Source: Luminiphilus sp. (lineage in GTDB: Bacteria > Pseudomonadota > Gammaproteobacteria > Pseudomonadales > Halieaceae). Taken from it: DNA of 64,000 bases. How positions within the stretch are numbered: position 1 is the first letter of the stretch; each line of letters starts with the position of its first letter. The position numbers and the translations under genes were made by a program. The stretch spans positions 43,655 through 107,654 of the forward strand of contig JAAXJC010000153.1 in NCBI GenBank assembly GCA_012270045.1. The letters are read 5' to 3'. The notes under the pieces are model-generated. The model did not search any database and was not told the DNA's origin. It was given only the letters and a program-made list of their open reading frames with translations. Positions 34,754 to 45,468 of this stretch are shown one piece after another.

Positions 34754-36202
34754 TCAGGTGGTCAGTAGACGCAGCAAATTCTTGTAATCTTCGCGAATAT
34801 CTGAGGTGGTTTCACGAAGCTCCTTTATCTTACGACAAGCGTGCAGCACTGTCGTGTGGTCTCTACCCCCAAAGGAGTCACCAATTTCCGGCAAGCTGTG
34901 ATTGGTAAGCTCCTTGGACAGCGCCATCGCAACCTGGCGCGGACGCGCAATGGAGCGACTGCGTCTCTTGGACATGAGATCAGCGAGTTTAATTTTATAG
35001 TATTCAGCGACAATGCGTTTGATGTTGTCGAGGCTGACCTGCTTGTCCTGCAGCGCCAGCAGATCCTTCAGGCTTTCTTTTATCAGATCAATATCAAACG
35101 GTCTGCCGGTAAAATTGGCGCTGGCAATGACACGCTTCAATGCGCCCTCAAGCTCCCGAACATTGGAACGAATACGCTGGGCAATGAAAAAAGCCGCCTC
35201 AGGTGACAGGGAAATTCCAGATTGCTCGGCCTTCTTCATCAAAATGGCCACCCGGGTTTCAAGCTCGGGGGGCTCCACTGCCACAGTGAGACCCCAGCCG
35301 AAGCGGGACTTCAGACGCTCCTCAAGCCCGTCAATTTCCTTGGGATATCGATCGCAGGTGAGAATCATCTGTTGGCCGCCCTCGAGCAGCGCGTTAAAGG
35401 TGTGGAAAAACTCTTCCTGGGACCGGTCTTTATTGGCAAAGAACTGAATATCGTCAATCAGCAGTGCATCCACCGAACGGTAATAGCGCTTGAAGTCATT
35501 GATGGCATTAAGCTGCAGGGCTTTGACCATATCCGCGACAAACCGCTCTGAGTGCAGGTATACAATGCGCGCGTCCGGTTTGTGCCGGCGCAGGGAATTG
35601 CCCACAGCGTGCATCAAGTGGGTCTTGCCAAGGCCCACCCCTCCATAGAGAAACAACGGGTTGTAGGAGTCACCCGGATTGTCCGCCACTTGTTGGGCTG
35701 CTGCCAGCGCCAACTGGTTGCTCTTCCCCTCCACGAACGACCGGAAGGTATAGCTGTCCACGAGATTGTGCTGGTGAGTGGGAACGGCTCTGATCGGGGC
35801 CCGTGGGGCACCGGCAGAAGTCACGCCGCCACGAATACTGCTGTTACTGGTAACGACGGTAGCAACCGTGGTCGGACGCTCCGCTGGCTGTATCCCGGGT
35901 AACGCTGGCCTGCCCCGCTCGGGCTGGGAGGGAGTCGCCGGGTTCGCACCAACAACCACACTGACACGCGCCCCTTTAATGCCAGCCTCGGACAGAATTT
36001 GGGAGATCATGGCGGCATAACGCTCTTCCACAAAGTCCCGGATAAACCGGTTGGGGGCTGAAAGGGTGACCCCGCCACTGGACGTGTCGGCCAACAGTGG
36101 GCGGATCCAGGTGTTGAATTGTTGGGAGGGCAGTTCGTCCTCCAGTCGACCGAGGCACCACTGCCAGGAATCTGTGTTTATAGCGCTGAGTGACACGTGC
36201 AT
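34754..36202 (-). CDS. dnaA: Chromosomal replication initiator DnaA
   Basis: [62 protein letters not shown]; start placed at [36 protein letters not shown]. Confidence 0.97.
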   Translation of the reverse strand: MHVSLSAINTDSWQWCLGRLEDELPSQQFNTWIRPLLADTSSGGVTLSAPNRFIRDFVEERYAAMISQILSEAGIKGARVSVVVGANPATPSQPERGRPALPGIQPAERPTTVATVVTSNSSIRGGVTSAGAPRAPIRAVPTHQHNLVDSYTFRSFVEGKSNQLALAAAQQVADNPGDSYNPLFLYGGVGLGKTHLMHAVGNSLRRHKPDARIVYLHSERFVADMVKALQLNAINDFKRYYRSVDALLIDDIQFFANKDRSQEEFFHTFNALLEGGQQMILTCDRYPKEIDGLEERLKSRFGWGLTVAVEPPELETRVAILMKKAEQSGISLSPEAAFFIAQRIRSNVRELEGALKRVIASANFTGRPFDIDLIKESLKDLLALQDKQVSLDNIKRIVAEYYKIKLADLMSKRRSRSIARPRQVAMALSKELTNHSLPEIGDSFGGRDHTTVLHACRKIKELRETTSDIREDYKNLLRLLTT

Positions 36203-36348
36203 CTCCGTTGGGTGACTGCTCACCACAACTTGTTGTTGGCGCCGCTCGGAGGGGCTTGTGGCCCTGTTTCCGGCGTCGGCTCTTATGGTTAAGGGCATGT
36301 ACCAGCGGCCCGGGGCTGGAACGCAGCAAACCGCTTGTGCAGACATAG

Positions 36349-36357
36349 TTATCCACA
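36349..36357 (+). promoter_or_regulatory. DnaA box (consensus)
   Basis: TTATCCACA exact. Confidence 0.8.
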
Positions 36358-36467
36358 AACCCAATCCGTTCGCAAACGCTTTTTTTATCAACAAAATCAA
36401 TGGTTTGTGCGTTGTCTTGGCGCTAACCCGAAACCCAAAACAAATCAAGTATCAACAACGATCTGCC

Positions 36468-36476
36468 TGTGGATAA
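36468..36476 (-). promoter_or_regulatory. DnaA box (consensus, reverse orientation)
   Basis: TGTGGATAA = reverse complement of TTATCCACA. Confidence 0.8.
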
Positions 36477-36697
36477 GCTGTGTATTTTGCTGCGGGGTTA
36501 CGCCTAAATGCAGGGGCTGTTATGGGGTGGATTTTATCAAGTGCACCTCCAGCCCAGCCGGCTATGTAAGTGGGTACACACTTCAAAAAAATATGACTTT
36601 TTTGCGCGCCGGTCATCCTGCTCTCACCAGCACTTGCTACGGGGCTATGCCGCACGTATACTCCGCGCCCCCAATCTTCCTGCACAGGCACACTGCC

Positions 36698-36832
36698 ATG
36701 AAGCGTACATTTCAGCCCAGCGTATTGAAGCGCAAACGCACCCACGGCTTTCGCGCCCGCATGGCGACCAAGAGTGGCCGCCAGGTCATAGCCCGTCGTC
36801 GAGCGCGTGGACGCAAGCGCCTCGCCTGCTGA
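36698..36832 (+). CDS. rpmH: 50S ribosomal protein L34
   Basis: [44 protein letters not shown]. Confidence 0.98.
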   Translation: MKRTFQPSVLKRKRTHGFRARMATKSGRQVIARRRARGRKRLAC

Positions 36833-36873
36833 CCCAACAACACCCCGCGGACAGCACCGAACGGCCCGGCCTG

Positions 36874-37236
36874 ATGGCGGATCAGGGCTTCACATTTCCC
36901 CGGACCAGTCGGCTCCTCAATGCCAGCGACTTCAGTCGCGTGTTTAAGCATTGCGAATTCAGGGCAGCGTCAAAGCACCTGCTGCTGCTATCGATCACCA
37001 ACCCCAGTCATTCCCGCCTGGGTTTGATCATTGCCAAGAAGCATGTTCGGCTGGCGGTTCAGAGAAACCGTATTAAACGCATTATCAGGGAACATTTCCG
37101 ACTGTCTCCGCCCAACAAAAACATCGACGCCGTGGTTTTGGCCAGACCGGGCCTCGCCGATCTGTCTAACGACGAAATTCGCCGCACGCTCGCCACCCTG
37201 TGGCAAAAGATTGAGCGCCAGGGTGCAACAACATGA
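36874..37236 (+). CDS. rnpA: Ribonuclease P protein component
   Basis: [46 protein letters not shown]. Confidence 0.95.
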   Translation: MADQGFTFPRTSRLLNASDFSRVFKHCEFRAASKHLLLLSITNPSHSRLGLIIAKKHVRLAVQRNRIKRIIREHFRLSPPNKNIDAVVLARPGLADLSNDEIRRTLATLWQKIERQGATT

Positions 37237-37496
37237 CGCCGGCCACCTCCTCCAGCCCGCTGAACCAGATTAGCCAGTTGTTGCGTCTCGGGTGCGCAAA
37301 ATTAATTCAGCTGTACAGACTGGTCCTCAGCCCATGGGTTGGCCGTGCCTGCCGATTTGAGCCTACATGCTCCCACTACACCGAAGAGGCCATAATCCGG
37401 TTCGGTGTTGTGCGAGGCATTTGGCTGGGCATGCGGCGCATTGGGCGGTGTCATCCTGGGTGCCAAGGCGGTTATGATCCGGTGCCCGACGACTGA
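37233..37496 (+). CDS. yidD: Membrane protein insertion efficiency factor YidD
   Basis: [31 protein letters not shown]. Confidence 0.94.
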   Translation: MTPATSSSPLNQISQLLRLGCAKLIQLYRLVLSPWVGRACRFEPTCSHYTEEAIIRFGVVRGIWLGMRRIGRCHPGCQGGYDPVPDD

Positions 37497-37551
37497 TGAA
37501 GACCTTACCAACAGAACCCCAAACCACCACATTGATGTACAGACGAGCCCA

Positions 37552-39267
37552 ATGGACATTCAACGCTATTTACTGATTGCGGTTGCAGCCGCACTGTCAT
37601 TTATGCTGCTGACCGAATGGACCGCCTTCAAAGACCAGCGGTTGGCAGACGAGCGTGACCTGCGCTCCGGCGTTGTAACCGCCTCGGGTTCCCTTGCCGA
37701 CAACACCGAGCTGCCCGCCGCCACCGACGCGCCTGTAGTGCCGATAAGCGTCCCGGACACGGGTGATGACCTTCCCGCGGTTGAGTTGCCAGAGGCTTCT
37801 TCCCCCGGGGATGTCGATGCTGGCTCTTCAGCAGACAACGCCATCCGGATAACCACCGAGGTGCTTGATGTCGTCATCGACCTTACTGGTGGTGACATCA
37901 TTGAAACATCCCTGACCAAATTCCCAGAAAAAATTGATGACCCCGACACGCCCCTGTTACTGCTGGAGCAGAACGGCAACCGGACCTACATCATGCAGTC
38001 GGGCTTGGTAGGGCCCGACGGCATCGACACGCCCTCCCGGGCGCGCTATTCGGCAGAACAGCGTCATTTTCGCGTTGCCGGTTCCGCACCGACAACGGTC
38101 ACCCTGGTCGCCCTGGATACGCCTGAGGGCGTCCGTGTTGAAAAACAATTCACACTGACCGGCGACAGTTACACCATCGAGATCGGCTACCGCGTCAGCA
38201 ACAGCGGCATGGATGAATGGCAGGCGGTACCTTTCGCACAACTGAAACGAGACAGCTCCGCGCCCATTAACGCCGACTCCAGTGGTTTTGGTATGCAGCC
38301 TTTTCTCGGCGCAGCAACCACCACACCGGAAGACCGGTTTCTGAAGTTCAGCTTTTCAGATATCGCCGAGGACCCCTGGAAGATTCAACAAACGGGCGGC
38401 TGGATTGCCATGCTGCAGCACTACTTCACCGCCGCCCTGATCCCCGCGCCGGATCAAAGCCACAGTTATTCCACCCGGCAAACCAAGACTGGATTCAACA
38501 TAGCCGGCTTCACCAGCACACCTCTGCGGGTTGGCCCCCAAAACGAGGGTCAGTGGTCAACCCGTTTTTATGTTGGACCCAAAGATCAATACACCCTGGC
38601 TGCCCTGGCCCCTCACCTGGAATTGGTGGTGGACTACGGCTGGCTGTGGTGGATTGCCCAGCCACTGTTCTGGCTGCTCACCCAAATTCAGGCCATCGTC
38701 AGCAACTGGGGTGTTGCCATCATCCTGCTGACCTTGCTGATCAAAACCGCCTTTTACAAGCTTTCTGCGGCGAGTTATCGATCCATGGCAAGAATGCGAA
38801 AAGTGCAGCCCAAGATGATGGCAATCCGGGAACAGCACGCCAGCGATAAGCAAAAACAATCCCAGGCCATGATGGAGCTGTACAAAAAAGAGAAGATCAA
38901 CCCGATGGGGGGCTGCTTGCCCATCCTTGTCCAGATGCCGGTCTTTATTGCCCTGTACTGGGTGTTAATGGAATCCGTGGAGTTACGACAGGCGCCGTTC
39001 GCGCTGTGGATCAAAGACTTGTCTGTGATGGATCCCTACTTTGTCTTGCCGGTGATGATGGGCGCTTCCATGTTTTTCATGCAAAAGCTGAACCCGCCGC
39101 CACCGGACCCCATGCAGGCGAAACTGATGCAGTGGTTACCTGTGGTCTTTACATTCTTCTTCCTTTGGTTCCCGGCCGGACTGGTGCTGTACTGGGTGGT
39201 GAACAACCTTCTCTCCATGGCACAACAATATGTCATCACCCGGAAAATCGAGCGAGAAGGCGCCTGA
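37552..39267 (+). CDS. yidC: Membrane protein insertase YidC
   Basis: MDIQRYLLIAVAAALSFMLLTEW, NWGVAIILLTLLIKTAFYKLSAASYRSMARMRKVQPKM, NPMGGCLPILVQMPVFIALYWVL. Confidence 0.97.
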   Translation: MDIQRYLLIAVAAALSFMLLTEWTAFKDQRLADERDLRSGVVTASGSLADNTELPAATDAPVVPISVPDTGDDLPAVELPEASSPGDVDAGSSADNAIRITTEVLDVVIDLTGGDIIETSLTKFPEKIDDPDTPLLLLEQNGNRTYIMQSGLVGPDGIDTPSRARYSAEQRHFRVAGSAPTTVTLVALDTPEGVRVEKQFTLTGDSYTIEIGYRVSNSGMDEWQAVPFAQLKRDSSAPINADSSGFGMQPFLGAATTTPEDRFLKFSFSDIAEDPWKIQQTGGWIAMLQHYFTAALIPAPDQSHSYSTRQTKTGFNIAGFTSTPLRVGPQNEGQWSTRFYVGPKDQYTLAALAPHLELVVDYGWLWWIAQPLFWLLTQIQAIVSNWGVAIILLTLLIKTAFYKLSAASYRSMARMRKVQPKMMAIREQHASDKQKQSQAMMELYKKEKINPMGGCLPILVQMPVFIALYWVLMESVELRQAPFALWIKDLSVMDPYFVLPVMMGASMFFMQKLNPPPPDPMQAKLMQWLPVVFTFFFLWFPAGLVLYWVVNNLLSMAQQYVITRKIEREGA

Positions 39268-40636
39268 GGTAGCAGCTGAAGAGCTCCCCCAGAGACCTGG
39301 TGTCGAGCGGGATACCATCGCCGCCATTGCCACACCCGCTGGCGTTGGGGGTGTCGGCATCATCAGGCTTTCAGGCACGAAAGTAACAGACATCGCCGGC
39401 TCCCTTTGCGGCGACACCCACCTGCGCGAACGCTTTGCCCACTACCGCGAATTCCTGGACAGCAACGGTGACGTTATCGACGACGGCTTGGCCATCCGGT
39501 TCACTGCTCCCCGTTCGTTCACAGGCGAAGACTGCCTCGAACTACAGTGCCATGGTGGCCGGTACGTACTTGCTAGATTGCTACAGCGCTGCCTGGAACT
39601 CGGTGCCCGGGAGGCCCGGGCCGGAGAATTTACCGAACGGGCATTTCTGAATGACAAGATCGATCTGGTGCAGGCGGAGGCCATAGCGGATTTGATAGCT
39701 GCCAACAGCGACGCCGCAGCCCGCCAGGCCCAAGCCAGCCTGCGCGGCGTTTTTTCCGACGCCGTAAACAGTCTGGCCGGCGACGTCACAGCGCTGCGTG
39801 TCTACGTTGAAGCAGCGTTGGACTTTCCGGATGAAGACGTGGATTTTCTTTCCGATGGCAAGGTCGCAGCGTCACTGGAAAGCCTTACGGCGGGACTGCA
39901 ACAACTACTCGATAAAGCGAGGGAAGGGGCATTGTTCCAGGCGGGCGCACAATTGGTGCTGGCCGGCAAACCCAATGCCGGTAAAAGTAGCCTGCTGAAC
40001 GTGTTATCGGGAGATGATGTGGCGATTGTCACCAGCATACCAGGGACTACCCGGGACCTGCTGAAAGAGAACATCGTCATCGGGGGTGTGCCCTTCCAGG
40101 TTGTCGACACCGCAGGCCTGCGCACCAGTGACGACCCCATCGAGCGAGAGGGTATCCGTCGGGCAGAAACCGCTATCCGTGACGCCGACATCACCCTGCT
40201 GGTGATTGATGATGACGCCGAGGATTCGCCAACCACGGATATTGAATCCAAAGACAGCACGCTGCTGGTTTTCAACAAAATAGACCGAAGCGGTCGCTCC
40301 CCCGGGTTTTTTCAACACATCAACAAGGATGCCGTCGCCCTGTCGGTGCACACAGGAGCCGGCATCGACGCTTTGAAGTCTGCAATACTGGACAAGCTGG
40401 GGCTGCAGCAAACCACAGACAACCGGTTCAGTGCCCGACAACGACATATCCAGGCGCTGGAGTCGGCACGGGAGCAACTGGAGGGTTGTCGGCAACGATT
40501 TTCAGAGAACGGCGCCGGGGAGTTGCTGGCCGAGGATCTCAAGTTGATCCATGCCACACTGGGTCAAATAACCGGCGTACTGTCCAGCGATGAATTGTTG
40601 GGCGAAATCTTTGCCAGCTTCTGTATCGGCAAATAA
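39230..40636 (+). CDS. mnmE: tRNA uridine-5-carboxymethylaminomethyl(34) synthesis GTPase MnmE
   Basis: DTIAAIATPAGVGGVGIIRLSG, GKPNAGKSSLLNVLSGDDVAIVTSIPGTTRD, C-terminal FCIGK. Exact start uncertain; the ORF overlaps the yidC end. Confidence 0.95.
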   Translation: MSSPGKSSEKAPEVAAEELPQRPGVERDTIAAIATPAGVGGVGIIRLSGTKVTDIAGSLCGDTHLRERFAHYREFLDSNGDVIDDGLAIRFTAPRSFTGEDCLELQCHGGRYVLARLLQRCLELGAREARAGEFTERAFLNDKIDLVQAEAIADLIAANSDAAARQAQASLRGVFSDAVNSLAGDVTALRVYVEAALDFPDEDVDFLSDGKVAASLESLTAGLQQLLDKAREGALFQAGAQLVLAGKPNAGKSSLLNVLSGDDVAIVTSIPGTTRDLLKENIVIGGVPFQVVDTAGLRTSDDPIEREGIRRAETAIRDADITLLVIDDDAEDSPTTDIESKDSTLLVFNKIDRSGRSPGFFQHINKDAVALSVHTGAGIDALKSAILDKLGLQQTTDNRFSARQRHIQALESAREQLEGCRQRFSENGAGELLAEDLKLIHATLGQITGVLSSDELLGEIFASFCIGK

Positions 40637-41119
40637 CACAGCCTTATCACAGCTTGCTGACAATCTGCCCGGACTACCACAGGTTGCTACGGCACAATCC
40701 ACAGCTTGTTAGCCACGGCCGCCGGCTTATCCCGGGGCTGTGATTAATGTCATGGACCACTCGGTGACTGAACTGTGAATAGCCTGGAGAGTAATTCGCG
40801 CCCCAGCTACGGCCTGCAGTTATGCACGGACTATAAAAGGGAATTACCGCTGCTCAGGGCCGGATACCCATAGGGTTACGAGTTCGTAAAACCAGCGAAA
40901 AACCTACGCTGTGACCGGTTATCCCCTGACCAGCAGCGCACTAATAACAACAGCATTAAGATAACCTAACTCATATAAAAATCTTACTTCTTAATGTTTA
41001 TAAGACGGAGGAATAGAAGATCGGGTAATGTCAGGCGACCCAATAGTGGCACTACAACCATTTTCCTCACCTCCCTGTGCGCCTATACTCCGCGGTCGGG
41101 AATTTTCGGGTGAACGGTT
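40637..41119. other. Origin-like intergenic region between mnmE and mnmG
   Basis: 483-bp gap in an otherwise tightly packed region; several DnaA-box-like 9-mers with one mismatch to TTATNCACA (40739-40747, 40774-40782, 40820-40828); A/T-rich stretch about 40936-41015. Confidence 0.4.
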
Positions 41120-43015
41120 TTGACTAACCCCTCACAACAGTACGACGTCATCGTGGTTGGCGGCGGTCATGCGGGTACCGAGGCTGCTCTCGCGGCTGCG
41201 CGGACCGGTGTCCGCACGCTGCTGTTGACCCACGCTGTTGATACCCTGGGCCAGATGTCCTGTAACCCGGCCATTGGTGGCATTGGCAAGAGCCATCTGG
41301 TGCGCGAGATCGACGCCCTCGGTGGCGCCATGGCGGCGGCGACTGATCAGGCGGGTATCCAGTTTCGAGTCCTGAACCGACGCAAAGGCCCTGCGGTCAG
41401 GGCAACCCGCGCCCAGGCTGACAGGTCACTTTACCGAACCGCCATACAGGGGCTGTTACTTAATCAACCCCATCTCGATATTTTCCAGGACTCGGTAGAA
41501 GACCTGTCACTGGAAGGCAATCGTGTGACCGGAGCGAAGACCCGGTCAGGTCTTCATTTTATGGCTCGCACCGTCGTCCTGACGGCGGGTACTTTTCTGA
41601 GGGGCCAACTGCACCTGGGAATGAGTAGCCACCAGGGTGGCAGGGCAGGCGATGCCGCAGCCATCGGTCTGGCAGACCGGCTGCGGGAGTTGTGCCCCCG
41701 GGTTGGCAGATTAAAAACCGGTACGCCTCCCAGACTTGATGCCCGTTCCATAGATTTTTCTTCCATGCAGCAGCAGTGGGGCGATGAACCCCGGCCGGTC
41801 ATGTCCCTGTTTGGCGACAGGAACAGTCACCCACGCCAGTTATGTTGCTGGATCACAGCAACCAATGAGCGGACCCATGACATCATCAGGGGCAACCTGG
41901 ATCGTTCGCCCATGTTTGGTGGCGTTATAGAGGGTACCGGACCCCGTTACTGTCCCAGCATTGAGGACAAGATTCATCGCTTTGCCGACAAGGAATCCCA
42001 CCAGATATTCCTGGAGCCTGAGGGTTTGGCAACCACCGAACTTTACCCGAACGGCATATCAACCAGTCTGCCCTATGATGTCCAGCTTGAGTTCGTGCGC
42101 TCTATCCAAGGCATGGAGAACGCACACATCATCCGCCCCGGATACGCCATAGAGTACGATTATTTTGACCCCCGGGATCTGCGACATTCCCTAGAGACTC
42201 GCACCATAGAAGGGTTGTTTTTTGCCGGCCAGATTAATGGCACCACCGGGTACGAGGAGGCCGGTGCCCAGGGCCTGCTCGCCGGACTGAATGCCGCCCG
42301 CAAGGTACGCGACCTGGCACCCTGGGAGCCCCGCAGGGATGAGGCTTACCTGGGCGTGCTGATCGACGACCTGGTGACCCTGGGCACCCAGGAACCCTAT
42401 CGAATGTTCACCTCCAGGGCGGAGTACCGATTATTGTTGCGGGAGGACAATGCCGATCTGCGTTTGACTGACATTGGGCGGGAACTTGGGTTGGTACCCG
42501 ATGCCCAATGGCAGGCTTTTCAGGAGCGCAGGGACACGATTACTCGCGAAGTCGGGCGTCTGGAAAGTACCTATATCCAACCCGAGTCCCCCGAGGCAGC
42601 AGAGCTTAACCAGAAAATACCTTCGCCCCTGACCAGGGAGTACTCCCTGGCGGACCTGCTGCGCAGGCCGGAACTTGAGTACCGGGATGTGGCGAGCCTT
42701 GCAGCGGGCCCAGGGCTAATTCCGGAGCATGCTGCCAACCAGGTAGCAACCCAGATCAAATATGCGGGGTACATCGATCGCCAGGCGGATGAGATAGCAC
42801 GTCTGCGGCGACAGGAATCCCTGCCCATCCCGGAGAATCTGGATTACAGCGCTGTTCGGGGGTTATCCAACGAGATCCAACAAAAACTGAGCGCAGCCCA
42901 ACCCACAACCCTGGCCAGGGCGGGTCGTATTTCCGGCGTTACACCGGCAGCTTTGTCCTTGCTGTTGGTACACCTGAAGCGCCAGGCGGGAAATCAACAA
43001 GCCTCTAATGCCTGA
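41120..43015 (+). CDS. mnmG: tRNA uridine-5-carboxymethylaminomethyl(34) synthesis enzyme MnmG (GidA)
   Basis: [69 protein letters not shown] start. Confidence 0.97.
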   Translation: MTNPSQQYDVIVVGGGHAGTEAALAAARTGVRTLLLTHAVDTLGQMSCNPAIGGIGKSHLVREIDALGGAMAAATDQAGIQFRVLNRRKGPAVRATRAQADRSLYRTAIQGLLLNQPHLDIFQDSVEDLSLEGNRVTGAKTRSGLHFMARTVVLTAGTFLRGQLHLGMSSHQGGRAGDAAAIGLADRLRELCPRVGRLKTGTPPRLDARSIDFSSMQQQWGDEPRPVMSLFGDRNSHPRQLCCWITATNERTHDIIRGNLDRSPMFGGVIEGTGPRYCPSIEDKIHRFADKESHQIFLEPEGLATTELYPNGISTSLPYDVQLEFVRSIQGMENAHIIRPGYAIEYDYFDPRDLRHSLETRTIEGLFFAGQINGTTGYEEAGAQGLLAGLNAARKVRDLAPWEPRRDEAYLGVLIDDLVTLGTQEPYRMFTSRAEYRLLLREDNADLRLTDIGRELGLVPDAQWQAFQERRDTITREVGRLESTYIQPESPEAAELNQKIPSPLTREYSLADLLRRPELEYRDVASLAAGPGLIPEHAANQVATQIKYAGYIDRQADEIARLRRQESLPIPENLDYSAVRGLSNEIQQKLSAAQPTTLARAGRISGVTPAALSLLLVHLKRQAGNQQASNA

Positions 43016-43640
43016 ATCGGCGCCGGTGCTGCTGCAACAAGGCTTGCGCCGCTTGGGGGTTTGCCTGGCAGATGCCCAGCAGGACACGCTGCTGGCCTAC
43101 CTTGATCTGGTGCACCGTTGGAACAAGGCCTACAACCTGACTGCGGTCCGGGGCCTGGATACCATGGTCACCCGTCATCTGCTCGACAGTCTGGCGGTAA
43201 TAGATCTGCTGCCATCGGGTGTGGTTTTGGATGTTGGCTCGGGTGCGGGCTTGCCCGGTGTACCTCTCGCCGTCGCCCGCCCGGACCAAACGTTCCATCT
43301 TTTGGACAGTAATGGAAAAAAAACCCGGTTTCTGTATCACGTAAAAACCCAACTGGCACTGGATAATGTTGAGGTCCTGGAACAACGTGTTGAGAGTTAC
43401 CGGCCAAGCTCCCGGTATCCAACCATTATCAGCCGGGCCTTTGCGAGCCTGGATACCATGGTGAGTTCCTGTGCCCATCTTCTGGCGCCCCAGGGAGTAA
43501 TGTTGGCCATGAAAGCCATCGGTGTTCATGACGAGTTACCGGCCCTGGAGGACCGGGGTGTCTCAGTAGCGCTGCAGGAACTGCAGGTACCGGGGCTGGA
43601 TGAGACAAGGTATCTTGCCCAGCTGGCATTGTCCCAGTGA
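43008..43640 (+). CDS. rsmG: 16S rRNA (guanine-527-N7)-methyltransferase RsmG
   Basis: [43 protein letters not shown]; follows mnmG. Confidence 0.95.
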   Translation: MPESAPVLLQQGLRRLGVCLADAQQDTLLAYLDLVHRWNKAYNLTAVRGLDTMVTRHLLDSLAVIDLLPSGVVLDVGSGAGLPGVPLAVARPDQTFHLLDSNGKKTRFLYHVKTQLALDNVEVLEQRVESYRPSSRYPTIISRAFASLDTMVSSCAHLLAPQGVMLAMKAIGVHDELPALEDRGVSVALQELQVPGLDETRYLAQLALSQ

Positions 43641-43665
43641 GCGAAACGAGAGCCGAATACCCGTT

Positions 43666-44436
43666 ATGAAAATCGTAGCCGTTGCAAATCAGAAAGGGGG
43701 CGTTGGCAAAACCACCACCAGTGTCAACCTGGCAGCCAGTTTGGCGGCGATGGGTAGGCAGGTTCTGCTGGTGGATCTGGATCCCCAGGGCAATGCCACC
43801 ATGTCTTCCGGTGTCGACAAGCAGGCCGCTGAGTTAACGACCTATGATCTGCTGGTTGATGAACTGCCCCTCAACGAGGTGATGGTGCCGGCGGCGGACA
43901 GCGGCTATTTTGTTGTACCTGCCAACCGCAACCTGACAGCTGCGGAGGTGGAATTACTTGACGTCGATGGTCGGGAGCGCCGGCTGGCAAAAGCACTTTC
44001 TGCAGGTTACCAATTCGACTTGATCATCATCGACTGCCCGCCTTCCCTGAGCATGCTGACCATCAATGCCCTCGTTGCCGCCCAGTCGGTCATTGTTACC
44101 ATGCAGTGTGAGTACTTTGCCCTAGAGGGCCTGTCTGCCCTGCTCAACACCATTCGCCGTATCGCGGACACGGTCAACCCAAAGCTCAAAATAGAGGGTA
44201 TTCTGCGTACCATGTACGACCCCAGAAACTCCCTGACCGGGGAGGTATCGAAGGAACTGCAGAAACATTTTGGCGATTTGGTGTACCGGACAGTAATACC
44301 GCGCAACGTTCGTCTTGCAGAGGCGCCAAGCCACGGCTTACCGGCCCTGCATTATGATCGGTACTCTTCTGGAGCCCGGGCTTATGCGGCGCTGGCGGGT
44401 GAGTTCGTGAAGAAACAGAATCAGGATGCGTCCTGA
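43666..44436 (+). CDS. parA: Chromosome partitioning ATPase ParA (Soj)
   Basis: MKIVAVANQKGGVGKTTTSVNLAASLA, DLDPQGNATMSSG, DCPPSLSMLTINAL. Confidence 0.96.
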   Translation: MKIVAVANQKGGVGKTTTSVNLAASLAAMGRQVLLVDLDPQGNATMSSGVDKQAAELTTYDLLVDELPLNEVMVPAADSGYFVVPANRNLTAAEVELLDVDGRERRLAKALSAGYQFDLIIIDCPPSLSMLTINALVAAQSVIVTMQCEYFALEGLSALLNTIRRIADTVNPKLKIEGILRTMYDPRNSLTGEVSKELQKHFGDLVYRTVIPRNVRLAEAPSHGLPALHYDRYSSGARAYAALAGEFVKKQNQDAS

Positions 44437-44484
44437 ACGAGGGCATTTCAGCGTGTCACAAAGGTGCGTCCCCGGGGGGTTTGA

Positions 44485-45396
44485 TTGAGCACAAAAAAAC
44501 AACGCGGCAAACTGGGTAAAGACCTGGACCTGTTGTTGGGCGACCTGAAGGCACCGATCCCGTCCCAGGATGGGCCCGGGCAAACAGAGTCCGGTGCACC
44601 GGCTCGTGAGGCCCAGTCGGGGAGCCGGTCTGACCTGCGCCACCTGCCCCTGGAGCAACTTCGGCGGGGTCAGTTCCAGCCGCGCAGGGATTTTGATGAC
44701 CAGACGCTGGCGGAACTCGCTGACAGTATCCGGGTGCACGGGGTGTTGCAGCCGATAGTGGTCAGGCCCCTGGCCACGGGCGGTTGGGAAATTGTAGCCG
44801 GCGAGCGCCGTTGGCGCGCCAGCCAGATTGCGGGCAAAGACAGTATTCCGGCGGTGGTCAGGGACGTGGGTGACGAGGCCACGGTGGCGATGGCCCTGAT
44901 CGAAAATATTCAACGTGAAAACCTGAACGCCATAGAAGAAGCCCAGGCCCTGCAGCGTCTGCAGATGGAATTTACCCTCAGTCAGCAGGACATTGCGGAC
45001 CGGGTAGGCAAGTCCAGGCCGGTAATCGCCAACTTGTTGCGGCTGTTAACTCTGGAACCCGCGGTCAGAGGCTTGCTGGAAGCAGGTCATATCGACACGG
45101 GTCATGGCAAGGTGCTGCTGGCGTTACAGGGGGGCGAGCAGGTCAAAGCCGCCCAGCAGGTTGCCAAAAAGGGTCTCTCGGTACGCCAGACAGAAGCTTT
45201 GGTGAAGTCCCTGCAGGGAAGTGGTGGTTCTGACAGCAACGGGCAGGACCCGGATGTTGCGCGACTGGAGCGGGAGTTGTCCGGCCGGCTTGGCTCCCCG
45301 GTCGCCATCACCCAGGGTAAAGGGGGTAAAGGCAAGATTGAAATCCGTTACTCCAGCCTCGACGAGTTGGATGGCATTCTTGGTCGCATCCGCTGA
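44485..45396 (+). CDS. parB: Chromosome partitioning protein ParB (Spo0J)
   Basis: LPLEQLRRGQFQPRRDFDD, VAGERRWRASQIAG, ENIQRENLNAIEEAQALQRL, HTH region; TTG start. Confidence 0.95.
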   Translation: MSTKKQRGKLGKDLDLLLGDLKAPIPSQDGPGQTESGAPAREAQSGSRSDLRHLPLEQLRRGQFQPRRDFDDQTLAELADSIRVHGVLQPIVVRPLATGGWEIVAGERRWRASQIAGKDSIPAVVRDVGDEATVAMALIENIQRENLNAIEEAQALQRLQMEFTLSQQDIADRVGKSRPVIANLLRLLTLEPAVRGLLEAGHIDTGHGKVLLALQGGEQVKAAQQVAKKGLSVRQTEALVKSLQGSGGSDSNGQDPDVARLERELSGRLGSPVAITQGKGGKGKIEIRYSSLDELDGILGRIR

Positions 45397-45407
45397 AACA
45401 CAACGTG

Positions 45408-45436
45408 TTGAAGGGCCTTGGCCTTTCGACTAGACT
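45408..45436 (+). promoter_or_regulatory. Candidate sigma70-type promoter for the atp operon
   Basis: TTGAAG (45408-45413), 17-nt spacer, TAGACT (45431-45436), between parB and atpI. Confidence 0.45.
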
Positions 45437-45438
45437 AG

Positions 45439-45460
45439 CGCCCCCACCAATTCGGGGGCG
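45439..45460 (+). other. GC-rich stem-loop upstream of atpI
   Basis: CGCCCCC-ACCAATTC-GGGGGCG, perfect 7-bp stem; no following T-run. Confidence 0.6.
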
Positions 45461-45468
45461 GTGTACTG

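Larger units (their letters stand above)
36203..36697. other. oriC: Candidate replication origin region (dnaA-rpmH intergenic)
   Basis: Lies between divergent dnaA and rpmH; two exact DnaA boxes in opposite orientation plus a near-consensus box (TTATCAACA, 36385-36393) and A/T-rich stretches. Left-side genes run mostly minus and right-side genes mostly plus. Confidence 0.65.
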
